A DNA stretch of 64,000 bases from an uncultured Selenomonadales bacterium. GTDB taxonomy: Bacteria; Bacillota; Negativicutes; Acidaminococcales; Acidaminococcaceae. This document shows positions 52,920 to 61,110 of the stretch, one piece after another; within the stretch, counting starts at the first letter, position 1; the number at the start of each line of letters is the position of its first letter. The notes beneath the pieces were generated by a model that had not been told where the DNA came from, searched no databases, and saw nothing but the letters and a program-made list of their open reading frames with translations. The position numbers and the translations under genes were made by a program. Where the stretch lies: contig ONAV01000020.1 of NCBI GenBank assembly GCA_900315925.1, positions 1 through 64,000 on the forward strand, given 5' to 3'.

Positions 52920-53798
52920 ATGCAGTATTTGGAAACCGTTTTGACAGATTATCCCCGGATCAATGAGCTTAATAATGTGGAGCGCTGCGCCTTTGTTCAG
53001 GTAAGCGGAGCAGGCATAACTGTACCCCAATACACATATGCATGCGGCGATAGGCTGTTTATTGCGGAAAAGCTTAAGGATCAGTGGCAGTTGAGGGAGG
53101 AAACAGACTTGGCGGCTACGGTATCTGAGCTGCAGGTGCTGGTGGGCAATTCGCCGTTCAGCAATGGAACGTTTAACCTGTTGCTGACGAAACCGGAGAC
53201 CCTGGCATTGTTCGCATTCATGGATTACTGCCGCTGCCAGTTCCTTGGTGAGATGCTGGACGCATCGCCGTTCAAAGGTATGGCAACGCCGGAAGAAATA
53301 GCAGCCAAGGCAGTACTGTCTCTTCCCTACAGCCTGTGCAATATTTTTACCATGAATACGGGGAACACAAACGACAGTGATGTGGCTGAAGGTCTGGCGG
53401 GGCTTGCGGAGAAGTCGGTCTGCAAACCGGAGAACGGACAATACGCCCTGCGCAGTGATTTTATGACGCTGGCGCGAGGGCTGGTGGTGGTTAACAGTTC
53501 CGCGTTGGTACAGGTATGGGACGGTTCCGGCAGCAGCGTGCGGAACCTGACGGGATATGTTTTGCAGGGAGGCTTGCACGATATTATCATGACCACACTG
53601 TACGGCAGCGAAGCGTTCAGGGTGCGCGGCATGAGTTCACAGGATTTGCTGGGCGTGTTTTATAACGCCATGTCTTGTCCGGAGCTGCCGGAGGCGAAAG
53701 AGGAACCGGCAAGCGCCGGCCCGGAATTCTGCAAAAACTGCGGTGCGAAGTTGGAACCCGATGTCAGGTTCTGTCCGAACTGCGGGACAAAGGTATAA
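52920..53798 (+). CDS. Cytoplasmic protein with C-terminal zinc ribbon
   Basis: A 292-aa protein. Residues 1-245 are an unrecognised alpha/beta domain (LNNVERCAFVQVSGAG, YTYACGDRLFIAEKLKDQWQL, TLALFAFMDYCRCQFLGEML, MTLARGLVVVNSSALVQVW). The last 30 residues form one zinc ribbon, FCKNCGAKLEPDVRFCPNCG, like those of the 24063 and 35640 proteins. No signal peptide. ATG 52920 is chosen over 52899 because CAGGAGG lies 9 bases upstream. It is driven by the repeated strong promoter, shared with the 56563 zinc-ribbon gene, so the two are probably co-regulated. Confidence 0.75.
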   Translation: MQYLETVLTDYPRINELNNVERCAFVQVSGAGITVPQYTYACGDRLFIAEKLKDQWQLREETDLAATVSELQVLVGNSPFSNGTFNLLLTKPETLALFAFMDYCRCQFLGEMLDASPFKGMATPEEIAAKAVLSLPYSLCNIFTMNTGNTNDSDVAEGLAGLAEKSVCKPENGQYALRSDFMTLARGLVVVNSSALVQVWDGSGSSVRNLTGYVLQGGLHDIIMTTLYGSEAFRVRGMSSQDLLGVFYNAMSCPELPEAKEEPASAGPEFCKNCGAKLEPDVRFCPNCGTKV

Positions 53799-53944
53799 GA
53801 TTTAATTCGCGTGTCTTTAAAATAACAGAAATCATGCTGTTGATGAAAGTTGAGTGTGCTTCGTCAAAACTCTCTCAAACTATTTGACGACCGGAAGCAG
53901 CTCTTCTCTGTTACTACGAATTATGGAAAGGTGCCTGAAGGAAA

Positions 53945-56119
53945 ATGATTGTGCAAAGAATTCAAGCAGCAAAACGGTTTTTTGCTTCGTTCTTTTGTAT
54001 GCTCATAGTGTTTCTTTTTATGGCAATGCCGGGTTTGGCTGCTTCCGAAAATAGCAGCGGAGGGGCTTTAACCACCGGCATCGGGAAAACGGTGCGCGTT
54101 GGCTGGCATGTGGTTCCGCATTTCATTACAAACAGGAATGGAAGACTCTCCGGTTATTCGTATGATTATCTGTGCAAGCTTGCAGCCTATACCGGATGGA
54201 CCTATGAGTATGTGCATGGCAATTGGCCTCAGCTGCTGCAGAAGTTAAAAGATGGCGAAATAGACATATTGAGCGATGTTTCCTTTCTGGAAGAACGCAC
54301 AAAAGACATGCTCTATCCATCGTATCCCATGGGTACCGAGGCGTATTATATTTTTATTGCGCCGGGCAATAAAGATATAACCATGAATGATTTTAGCTCG
54401 TTGAACGGAAAACGGGTTGGCGTGACAAAGAACAGTTTCCAGAAGCAGTTGCTCTTGCGATGGATGAAGAGGCATAACGTAGACGCAGAGCTTATAGAAC
54501 TGTCAAATACCGAACAAGAATCGTTGCTGTTGCTGGGCAAGCAGCTGGATGCTTTTGTCACAATGGATATCTATGGGAATCCGCAAACGGCAATTCCCAT
54601 TTGTAAGATAGGCTCGTCCGATTTCTATTTTGCCGTAAAGAAAGACCGGTTGGATCTTCTGGCAGAGCTGGACGCAGCGATGAACCGGATACAGGATGAG
54701 AATAAACATTTTAACCAGCAGCTCCACGATAAATATCTCCTGAGCGCCAACACAGAACGGTATCTCAATTCCGGGGAAAAAGAGTGGCTTGCCAAACATG
54801 GAACCATCCGGGTAGGGTATCAGGACAACTATCTGGCGTTTTGTGCCAGAGATGGAGAAACAGGAGAGCTGACCGGCGCCCTGAAGGATTTTCTGGATTC
54901 CGCTTCTGCTGCCTTAGAGAACGTACGTGTGGACTTTAAACCCGTTGCGTATCCCACTGCCGCGGCTGCCATGGAAGCTTTGAAAAAAGGCGAGATTGAT
55001 TGCGTATTTCCTGCCAATCTTGCGGAATATGACAGTGAAACACTGGGCGTTGTTATGACCCCGGCGCTGATGCGTACGGAGATGGACGCAGTGGTGCGGG
55101 CTTCGGAAAAGAAAGAGTTCGTCCGCAAAAAATGGATTACCGTAGCTGTCAATAAGGGTAACACCAACTACGACAGGTTTTTGGCGGAGCATTATCCCGA
55201 CTGGCACCGGGCGTATTTTACGGATACGCCGGCAGGGCTGGAGGCCGTAGCAAACGGGAGGGCGGACTGTGTTATTATCAGTAACTACCGCTATAACAAC
55301 ATTTCCAAACAGTGCGAAAAATTGCATCTTACTACCGTCTACACCGGTGTGGATATGGATTACTGTTTTGCAGTGCGTAAGGGCGATATTGAACTGTATT
55401 CCGTTCTGGCAAGGCTCATCAATGCAGTGCCTGACGCAACGGTTCACAAGGCGCTGACCTATTATTCCACCGAGGATGTGAAGACCAGCTTCCTCGATCT
55501 GATCAAAGAGAACCTTGTCATTGTAACGTCTTTGATTTCCCTGGTGCTGCTGGTAATCGTGTTACTGCTCCTGCGAAATCTTAGGGCGGAAAAGAAGATT
55601 ATTGAGGAGGAACATCTGGTACATGACCTGAATCGGAAAGTATTTGTTGACGCCCTGACTTCTGTTCGGAACAAAGGCGCGTTTACCAACTATGTGAAGG
55701 ACTTGCAGAAACGGTTGGACCAGGGAGAGAAGATGGATTTTGCCATAGGCGTTTTTGACTGCGATAATCTCAAAATGGTTAACGACCAGAACGGTCATGA
55801 CAAAGGCGATATTTACATAAAAACTGCCAGCCGGCTGATTTGCCGTGTCTTCCAACACAGCCCGGTTTTCCGGATCGGCGGTGATGAATTTGCGGTCGTT
55901 CTGCAGAATGAAGATTTTCAAAACAGAGACGATCTGATCGGTCAGTTTGATTCAGAAAAAAGGAAAGCCATTGTTGCATCCGGGAAAAAATGGGAACAAC
56001 CACGGGTCGCCATGGGTATAGCGGTGTACGATGCGGAACTGGATGGTTCTGTGGATGATACGATTCGCCGTGCCGATAAAATTATGTATGAGAACAAACG
56101 TGTAGGAAAATTGGAATAA
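53945..56119 (+). CDS. Periplasmic-sensor diguanylate cyclase (two SBP_bac_3 domains + GGDEF)
   Basis: A 724-aa sensor. A signal peptide (FFASFFCMLIVFLFMAMPGLAAS) precedes two extracellular amino-acid-binding-type SBP_bac_3 domains (about 45-270: RVGWHVVPHFITNRNGRLSGYSYDYLCKLAAYTG; about 275-505: IRVGYQDNYLAFCARDGETGELTGALKDFL). A membrane helix follows (LVIVTSLISLVLLVIVLLLL), then a GGDEF domain with intact RIGGDEFAVVL, DALTSVRNKGAF and YENKR motifs. No RxxD inhibitory site is evident. Predicted role: c-di-GMP synthesis in response to an extracellular ligand. It complements the EAL phosphodiesterase at 10.3 kb. It has no obvious partner in the zinc-ribbon cluster but lies inside it. Confidence 0.9.
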   Translation: MIVQRIQAAKRFFASFFCMLIVFLFMAMPGLAASENSSGGALTTGIGKTVRVGWHVVPHFITNRNGRLSGYSYDYLCKLAAYTGWTYEYVHGNWPQLLQKLKDGEIDILSDVSFLEERTKDMLYPSYPMGTEAYYIFIAPGNKDITMNDFSSLNGKRVGVTKNSFQKQLLLRWMKRHNVDAELIELSNTEQESLLLLGKQLDAFVTMDIYGNPQTAIPICKIGSSDFYFAVKKDRLDLLAELDAAMNRIQDENKHFNQQLHDKYLLSANTERYLNSGEKEWLAKHGTIRVGYQDNYLAFCARDGETGELTGALKDFLDSASAALENVRVDFKPVAYPTAAAAMEALKKGEIDCVFPANLAEYDSETLGVVMTPALMRTEMDAVVRASEKKEFVRKKWITVAVNKGNTNYDRFLAEHYPDWHRAYFTDTPAGLEAVANGRADCVIISNYRYNNISKQCEKLHLTTVYTGVDMDYCFAVRKGDIELYSVLARLINAVPDATVHKALTYYSTEDVKTSFLDLIKENLVIVTSLISLVLLVIVLLLLRNLRAEKKIIEEEHLVHDLNRKVFVDALTSVRNKGAFTNYVKDLQKRLDQGEKMDFAIGVFDCDNLKMVNDQNGHDKGDIYIKTASRLICRVFQHSPVFRIGGDEFAVVLQNEDFQNRDDLIGQFDSEKRKAIVASGKKWEQPRVAMGIAVYDAELDGSVDDTIRRADKIMYENKRVGKLE

Positions 56120-56130
56120 CATTGTAAGAA

Positions 56131-56313
56131 GGCTGTGCGGCTTTGGGACTTTGTAACATCGTGGAACAGGCGGGTTGCTAAGTGGGCGGTATTGGTGTTA
56201 CTATAGAAAAATCTTTCCTTCCGGGCGCCGAAAAAATAAAAAAAGCAGGGTATCGACTGGAATCGTTGGCCAGGATCAAATCATTGGAAGATGAAAGAAT
56301 AGAATTTATGTGA
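56131..56313 (+). pseudogene. xpt: Remnant of xanthine phosphoribosyltransferase (3' end)
   Basis: Sixty-one codons encode GCAALGLCNIVEQAGC, stop, [20 protein letters not shown], then [20 protein letters not shown]. This matches the C-terminus of Xpt (pattern GEAALGLxxIVEQAGxxVxGIGIVIEKSFQ...LExAGYRVESLARI). The stop at 56179-56181 interrupts it and the catalytic PRPP-binding part is gone. The purine-salvage gene was therefore lost when the surrounding sequence was inserted or rearranged. Confidence 0.75.
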
Positions 56314-56371
56314 AGCAAAGCTGGAAAGCATACTGTTTTACCGTAAGCATCTGTCGCTATGCTAAAAGGAC

Positions 56372-56397
56372 CGGGGTACAAACCCCGATTCTTTTTA
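56372..56397 (+). terminator. Rho-independent terminator
   Basis: Stem CGGGG / CCCCG with a 6-base loop, then ATTCTTTTTAT. Probably the original xpt terminator, now ending the diguanylate cyclase transcript. Confidence 0.65.
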
Positions 56398-56435
56398 TAT
56401 CATCAGAATCTCTTTTTAAAAAACGGAATCTCGAT

Positions 56436-56464
56436 TTGAAATAATTACCGTTTCCCTTTATAAT
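56436..56464 (+). promoter_or_regulatory. Strong sigma-70 promoter, cassette copy 2
   Basis: TTGAAA (56436-56441), 17-base spacer, TATAAT (56459-56464). Core and flanks are nearly identical to 52830-52858. Confidence 0.75.
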
Positions 56465-56562
56465 TTAATTAGAAAAAAATTGCTTCTGTTCCGAAGAAAA
56501 ATGCCCAGAGAATTTTGCAAAAGGATTCAGAGATCCGATCAAATAGAAAAGGAGTGCTAACT

Positions 56563-58515
56563 ATGGCGGAATACGATTACAATGCTGCGGATACATGGAT
56601 GTGCAGTTGTGGTAAGACCAATACGGGTAAGTTTTGCGTAAAGTGCGGCGCACCGCGTCCGGCGGCGCCACCGCCACCTGCGCCTGCTCCCCGGGCGGAA
56701 TGGGTGTGTACCTGTGGAAAGGTTAATACGGGCAAGTTTTGTGCTAAATGTGGGTCACCGCGTCCGGCGGCAGAACCCAAAAAACCGGCAGGGGCAAGAC
56801 CTGCGCCCCAGGGCGGAAGGCCTGCACCACAAGGCGTAAAACCGCAGAAACCATCTCGTCCGGCAAACGGCACAGCAGCAACGCCGCCGAGAGTTAGTAA
56901 ACCTGCCGGTGGGACTGTAGCAGCGCCGCCGAGGGTTAGTAAACCTGCAGGCGGTACTGTAGCGATGCCGCCGAAAGTTAGCAAACCTGCAGGCGGAACT
57001 GTAGCGATGCCGCCGAGAGTTAGTAAATCTGCCGGTGGTACTGTAGCGATGCCACCGAGAGTTAGCAAACCTGCCAGTGGTACTGTGGCAACGCCGCCAA
57101 AAGTTAGTAAACCTGCAGGCGGAACTGTAGCGATGCCACCGAAAGTTAGCAAACCTGCCGGTGCGACAGTGACGATGCCGTCCCGGAGCAGCAAACCGGC
57201 TGCAGAAGCGGTAAGCGCTGTTGCAGCAGCACGTGCGGCGCAAGAGGCTGCAGCACTCAGGGCGGCAGAAGAAGCAGCAGCCCGTCAGACGGCGGAAGCA
57301 CGCGCAGCACAGGAAGCGGCAGCTCGTATCGTAGCGGAAGAAGCAGCGGCCCGTCAGGCGGCAGAAGCACGGGCGGCCCAGGAGGCAGCAGCGCGCAGGG
57401 CAGCAGAAGAAGCGGCGGCCCGCCATGCGGCAGAGACACGTGCAGCACAGGAAGTGGCAGCGCGTATAGCAGCGGAAGAAGCAGCCGCCCGCAAAGCAGC
57501 GGAAGCACGCGCAGCTCAGGAGGCAGCGGCCCGTCAGGCAGCAGAAGCGCGTGCGGCTCAGGAAGCGGCAGCGCGCAGAGCGGCGGAAGAAGAAGCGGCC
57601 CGCCAGGCGGCAGAAGCACGCGCGGCCCAAGAGGCAGCGGCTCGCAGGGCAGCGGAAGAAGAAGCGGTCCGCCAGGCGGCAGAAGCGCGTGCAGCACAGG
57701 AAGCAGCGGCTCGCAGGGCAGCGGAAGAAGAAGAACGCAAGGCGGCGGAAGAAGAAAAAGAACAGGAAGCGGCTAAGGCAGCTGCGGCAATGGAAACCGG
57801 TGCAGAAGCTTTGACAGGCCGGGACGCGGAGCCAAAGGCTGTTCAGGAAACTGCAACACAGGAACCGGTGGAAAAAACCGCGGAAGTACCGGAAACACCT
57901 CCGGCGCCATCCGATGAGGAAAATGATAACAAAGGCACGATGAAGAAAGCAGCGATTGGTGCGCTGATTCTGCTGTTACTCATCGGCGCGTATTTTATGT
58001 TCGGTAAAAAGAAAGAGGCGCCGCCTGCTCCCGATCCGGCAAAGGTTGAGACGAAGGCAGAGACTAAGACCGAAACTAAGACCGAAACCGATAAGCCTGC
58101 GGATCCGGCAGCCAAAGAAGCAAAGCTGAAGGAATATGCGGAAGCGGTGAAGGCGGCGAACGAGCAGAAGAAACAAGATGCGGCCGCCAATGAAAAACTG
58201 GTCTTCCTGGTTGAGAATGTGCAGCGCAAAGACAACGAACTGGTTATTTCCGGGCATTTCTATAACGGCAAGAAGAACCGGACGATTACCTCGGTAAAAT
58301 CGATGGAACTGGATATTGTGCTGAGGGATATGGATAAGGAACTGCTGAACGAGAAGAATATTAAATACGCGCAGCCCCTTGCCGGAATACGCATCGAGCC
58401 GCTGCAGGATTCCCCTGCGATAACTGTAAATCTGCCGGATAAGGCGCCTGCCGGTGAGTTCAATAATTTTATGGTTACGGCCCATGATGTTCATTGGGAA
58501 GGCGTAGGCAACTAA
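56563..58515 (+). CDS. Double zinc-ribbon, Ala-rich coiled-coil membrane protein
   Basis: A 650-aa protein. Residues 1-80 hold two CxCGKxNTGKFCxKCGxPRP ribbons (WMCSCGKTNTGKFCVKCG and WVCTCGKVNTGKFCAKCG), a type also found after SPFH domains. Then come about seven 14-aa VSKPAGGTVAMPPR units (about 110-220), and a long Ala-rich coiled coil of AAEARAAQEAAARR units (about 225-420). One membrane helix follows (AAIGALILLLLIGAYFMFG). The C-terminal extracytoplasmic domain (about 545-650: VFLVENVQRKDNELVISGHFYNGKKNRTITSVKSMELDIVL) looks Ig-like beta. ATG 56563 follows AAAAGGAG; the earlier start at 56515 lacks a ribosome site. The coiled coil suggests a long rod inside the cytoplasm. It precedes cobU by 30 bases, so the cob genes may be read from the same promoter. 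Confidence 0.8.
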   Translation: MAEYDYNAADTWMCSCGKTNTGKFCVKCGAPRPAAPPPPAPAPRAEWVCTCGKVNTGKFCAKCGSPRPAAEPKKPAGARPAPQGGRPAPQGVKPQKPSRPANGTAATPPRVSKPAGGTVAAPPRVSKPAGGTVAMPPKVSKPAGGTVAMPPRVSKSAGGTVAMPPRVSKPASGTVATPPKVSKPAGGTVAMPPKVSKPAGATVTMPSRSSKPAAEAVSAVAAARAAQEAAALRAAEEAAARQTAEARAAQEAAARIVAEEAAARQAAEARAAQEAAARRAAEEAAARHAAETRAAQEVAARIAAEEAAARKAAEARAAQEAAARQAAEARAAQEAAARRAAEEEAARQAAEARAAQEAAARRAAEEEAVRQAAEARAAQEAAARRAAEEEERKAAEEEKEQEAAKAAAAMETGAEALTGRDAEPKAVQETATQEPVEKTAEVPETPPAPSDEENDNKGTMKKAAIGALILLLLIGAYFMFGKKKEAPPAPDPAKVETKAETKTETKTETDKPADPAAKEAKLKEYAEAVKAANEQKKQDAAANEKLVFLVENVQRKDNELVISGHFYNGKKNRTITSVKSMELDIVLRDMDKELLNEKNIKYAQPLAGIRIEPLQDSPAITVNLPDKAPAGEFNNFMVTAHDVHWEGVGN

Positions 58516-58545
58516 GAGGTAAGAGCAACAGGAGGTCATGCTGCA

Positions 58546-59118
58546 TTGAGTAAAGAGAATAAGCTTGTGCTGGTGCTGGGCGGGGCCCGCAGCGGGAAAA
58601 GTGAATTTGCGGAAAAGTTTGTGCTGCATGCGGGCAATCTGTGCGGCTATATTGCTACGGCCGAAATTCTGGACGAGGAAATGGCGGAACGTGTGAAGCT
58701 GCACAAAGCCCGCCGGGAAAAACGCTGGATCACCTTTGAAGCTCCCTACGAAGCGGAGAAAATTTTCCCGGAAGCGGGAGAACGTACGGATGCGATTTTA
58801 TTTGACGATATTACCCTGTACCTGAGTAACATGCTGTATGGAAAAGATGCGCCCCGGGGCACCACGGCGGAAAAAGCCGCTGTGGTACGGCAACGTATGC
58901 AGGCGCTGCTGGATGCGGCCAAAGCCTGCGGCAGGACGGTCGTGTTTGTTTCCAATGAAGTTGGAAACGGTATCGTACCGGATAATGCCATGGCCCGGGA
59001 ATACCGCGATATTTCCGGCTGGGTGAACCAGCAGATCGGGGAGGCGGCCGACCAGGTTTTTTATGTGGTAGCCGGTCAGGCGGTAGATATCAAACGGCTT
59101 GCGTTCCGGTTTGAATAA
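58546..59118 (+). CDS. cobU: Adenosylcobinamide kinase / guanylyltransferase
   Basis: Phosphorylates adenosylcobinamide and then transfers GMP to give AdoCbi-GDP. The 190-aa protein has the P-loop LGGARSGKSEFAE, a nucleotide-site YIATAEILDEEMAERVKLHKARR motif (including the GMP-accepting His), FDDITLYLSNML, VFVSNEVGNGIVP and AREYRDISGWVNQQIGEAADQVFYVVAG. The start is TTG at 58546 with CAGGAGG 10 bases upstream; the nearby ATG is out of frame. First of the five cobamide genes. Confidence 0.94.
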   Translation: MSKENKLVLVLGGARSGKSEFAEKFVLHAGNLCGYIATAEILDEEMAERVKLHKARREKRWITFEAPYEAEKIFPEAGERTDAILFDDITLYLSNMLYGKDAPRGTTAEKAAVVRQRMQALLDAAKACGRTVVFVSNEVGNGIVPDNAMAREYRDISGWVNQQIGEAADQVFYVVAGQAVDIKRLAFRFE

Positions 59119-59140
59119 GTTTCTGAATGGAGCAAAAGTT

Positions 59141-60154
59141 ATGTTAGACGATTTATATATATCTTTGCCAAACGAAAACATCCGTAAGGAAGTTCTGAAA
59201 GAATGGGCTGCTCTGGCTCCGGGCGAAGATTTTGGCATCCTGCCGGGCCTGACGGCGGATTATCTGATGATGACGGACGGAAGAGGCATCCGGGGACTAA
59301 AACCGGTGATGCTGCTCATGTGCGGGGATCACGGTATCTGCAAATACGGCGTCAGCGCCTTTCCCCAGGAAGTGACCCTGCAGATGATCAACGGGTATGG
59401 CCGGGGCACGGCAGGCGCCAATGTGATGGCCCGTCATGCCGGTGCGGATATCGTTGTGGTGGACGTGGGGACGAATTTTGACCTGAACGGGTTTTCCCAT
59501 GTGCGGCAATGCAAGATTGCCTGGGGTACGGAGGATTTTACCCAGGGACCGGCGATGACATATGAGCAGGCTGTTGCGGCGCTGGAAACAGGCATGCGTA
59601 TGGCTGATGAAGCCATTGACGGCGGCTGCAATCTTTTGGAGACCGGTGAGATGGGAATCGCTAATACAACGTCTACGGCTGCTATCGCCGCAGGCTTTCT
59701 GGATCTGCCTGCCGAGCTGACGGTCGGACGGGGCAGCGGCATTAACGATGAACGGCTGAAAATTAAAACGGAAGTGGTCCGCAGGGGACTGGAAGTAAAT
59801 AAACCGAAACCCGGGGACGGACTGGATGTGTTATGCAAGGTGGGCGGCTACGATCACGCGGGACTGGCCGGTATGATGCTGGCTGGCGCGGCCCGGCATG
59901 TTCCCACTATGGTGGACGGGGTGAACGCCACGGCTGCCGCGCTGATTGCGTACGGGATCAATCCCAACTGCGCGAAATATTTGCTGTGCTCGCATCTTTC
60001 TTCGGATTTAAGCGCCAAAAAGATGCTGGAAGTACTGCAGCTGAAACCTGTCGTACACGCCGGCATGCGTCTGGGTGAAGGTACCGGCGCTTCGCTGGCC
60101 ATCAGTATTTTACGTTCGGCGCTGGATACATACAGGGAACTGATTAAGGAGTAA
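59141..60154 (+). CDS. cobT: CobT-type nucleotide-base phosphoribosyltransferase
   Basis: Activates the lower-ligand base with nicotinate mononucleotide to give alpha-ribazole phosphate or an analogue. The 337-aa protein (start 59141, GGAGC upstream; the frame extends into cobU) has the family motifs CGDHGICKYGVSAFPQEVT, GRGTAGANVMARHAGAD, LLETGEMGIANTTSTAAI, KVGGYDHAGLAGMMLAG, VDGVNATAAALIA and MRLGEGTGASLAI with the catalytic Glu. A second CobT-like gene lies two genes downstream. Confidence 0.93.
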   Translation: MLDDLYISLPNENIRKEVLKEWAALAPGEDFGILPGLTADYLMMTDGRGIRGLKPVMLLMCGDHGICKYGVSAFPQEVTLQMINGYGRGTAGANVMARHAGADIVVVDVGTNFDLNGFSHVRQCKIAWGTEDFTQGPAMTYEQAVAALETGMRMADEAIDGGCNLLETGEMGIANTTSTAAIAAGFLDLPAELTVGRGSGINDERLKIKTEVVRRGLEVNKPKPGDGLDVLCKVGGYDHAGLAGMMLAGAARHVPTMVDGVNATAAALIAYGINPNCAKYLLCSHLSSDLSAKKMLEVLQLKPVVHAGMRLGEGTGASLAISILRSALDTYRELIKE

Positions 60155-60156
60155 CC

Positions 60157-61005
60157 ATGGCGGAAGAAAATTTGAAGACGAAAGGGACGGAAGTGGAAGA
60201 GGAAACCGGCTTCTGGAACCGGCTGAATATTCCGTTGCCGGAACGTTCTACGGGTCTTTTCCGTTACATTCGGGATTTTTTTACCTGCCTTGAGTTTTTA
60301 ACAAGGATACGGATGACCAAACGGGAAGTCTGGTTCCCGGATGACTTTGCCCGTTCCGTGCCGTATTTCCCGCTGGTGGGAGGAATCATGGGCGCGCTGA
60401 TGTGGGGCGCTGCCCGTGTTGGCGCCCTGGCCGGTTTTTCCGGCAATGTGCTGGGTGTGTTTCTGGTACTGGCGGAATTGTTTTTTATCGGCACGCTGAT
60501 GTACGACGGGTTCATGGATACGGCGGACGGTGTGTTCAGCGGCCGGACCCGGGAACGGAAGCTGGAGATCATGCAGGACAGTCATGTGGGCGCCAACGCA
60601 GTCATCGGCGCTATCATCCTGATCCTGGCCAAAGTTACCCTGCTGGGTTCCTTTCCAACCGCTGTGTTAGGTCCGCTTCTTGTTGCTATGTACGTTGTGA
60701 CCCGGACGCTGATGGTGTTTTATATTCTGCTGTTTCCCAACGCACGGCCCGGCGGTCTGGGGGAAATGTTCAAAACCGGAGGCAGTCCGGTGTATTTGCC
60801 GCTGGCGCTTGTACTGGCGGCGGGCATTCTGTTTTACCTTGGTCCGGTCTGGTGCAGGCTGGCGGTTTTCAGCTGCGTTCCCTGTATGGCCCTTGCCTTT
60901 TACCTGAAATGGAATCTGGGCGGTCTGACCGGCGATACCTTTGGCTTTTTAACGGAATGCGGAACTGTGATTGTTTTGTTTTTGGCATATTATTTATTCA
61001 GATAA
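60157..61005 (+). CDS. cobS: Adenosylcobinamide-GDP ribazoletransferase
   Basis: Joins AdoCbi-GDP with alpha-ribazole to form the cobamide. A 282-aa integral membrane protein with several helices. Family motifs are FLTRIRMTKREVW, FPLVGGIMGAL, DGFMDTADGVFSGRTRERKLEIMQDSHVGANAVI (the DGxxDxxDG...RxxxImkDsxxG active site) and TGDTFGFLTE near the end. The ATG starts 3 bases after the cobT stop, so it is tightly coupled. Confidence 0.95.
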   Translation: MAEENLKTKGTEVEEETGFWNRLNIPLPERSTGLFRYIRDFFTCLEFLTRIRMTKREVWFPDDFARSVPYFPLVGGIMGALMWGAARVGALAGFSGNVLGVFLVLAELFFIGTLMYDGFMDTADGVFSGRTRERKLEIMQDSHVGANAVIGAIILILAKVTLLGSFPTAVLGPLLVAMYVVTRTLMVFYILLFPNARPGGLGEMFKTGGSPVYLPLALVLAAGILFYLGPVWCRLAVFSCVPCMALAFYLKWNLGGLTGDTFGFLTECGTVIVLFLAYYLFR

Positions 61006-61110
61006 TAAACAGTACTTCGGACAGGGCTGATGATTTCTTTTTAGAATGGAATCAGACGCCGGATACTGTGTTGCTTAGAGTTCAGGATATATTGTTTGAG
61101 GAAGGCAATT

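Noticed and set aside
58516-58545. Cobalamin riboswitch before the cob genes
   Set aside because: The gap is only 30 bases and I saw no B12-box-like sequence upstream of the adenosyltransferase gene either.
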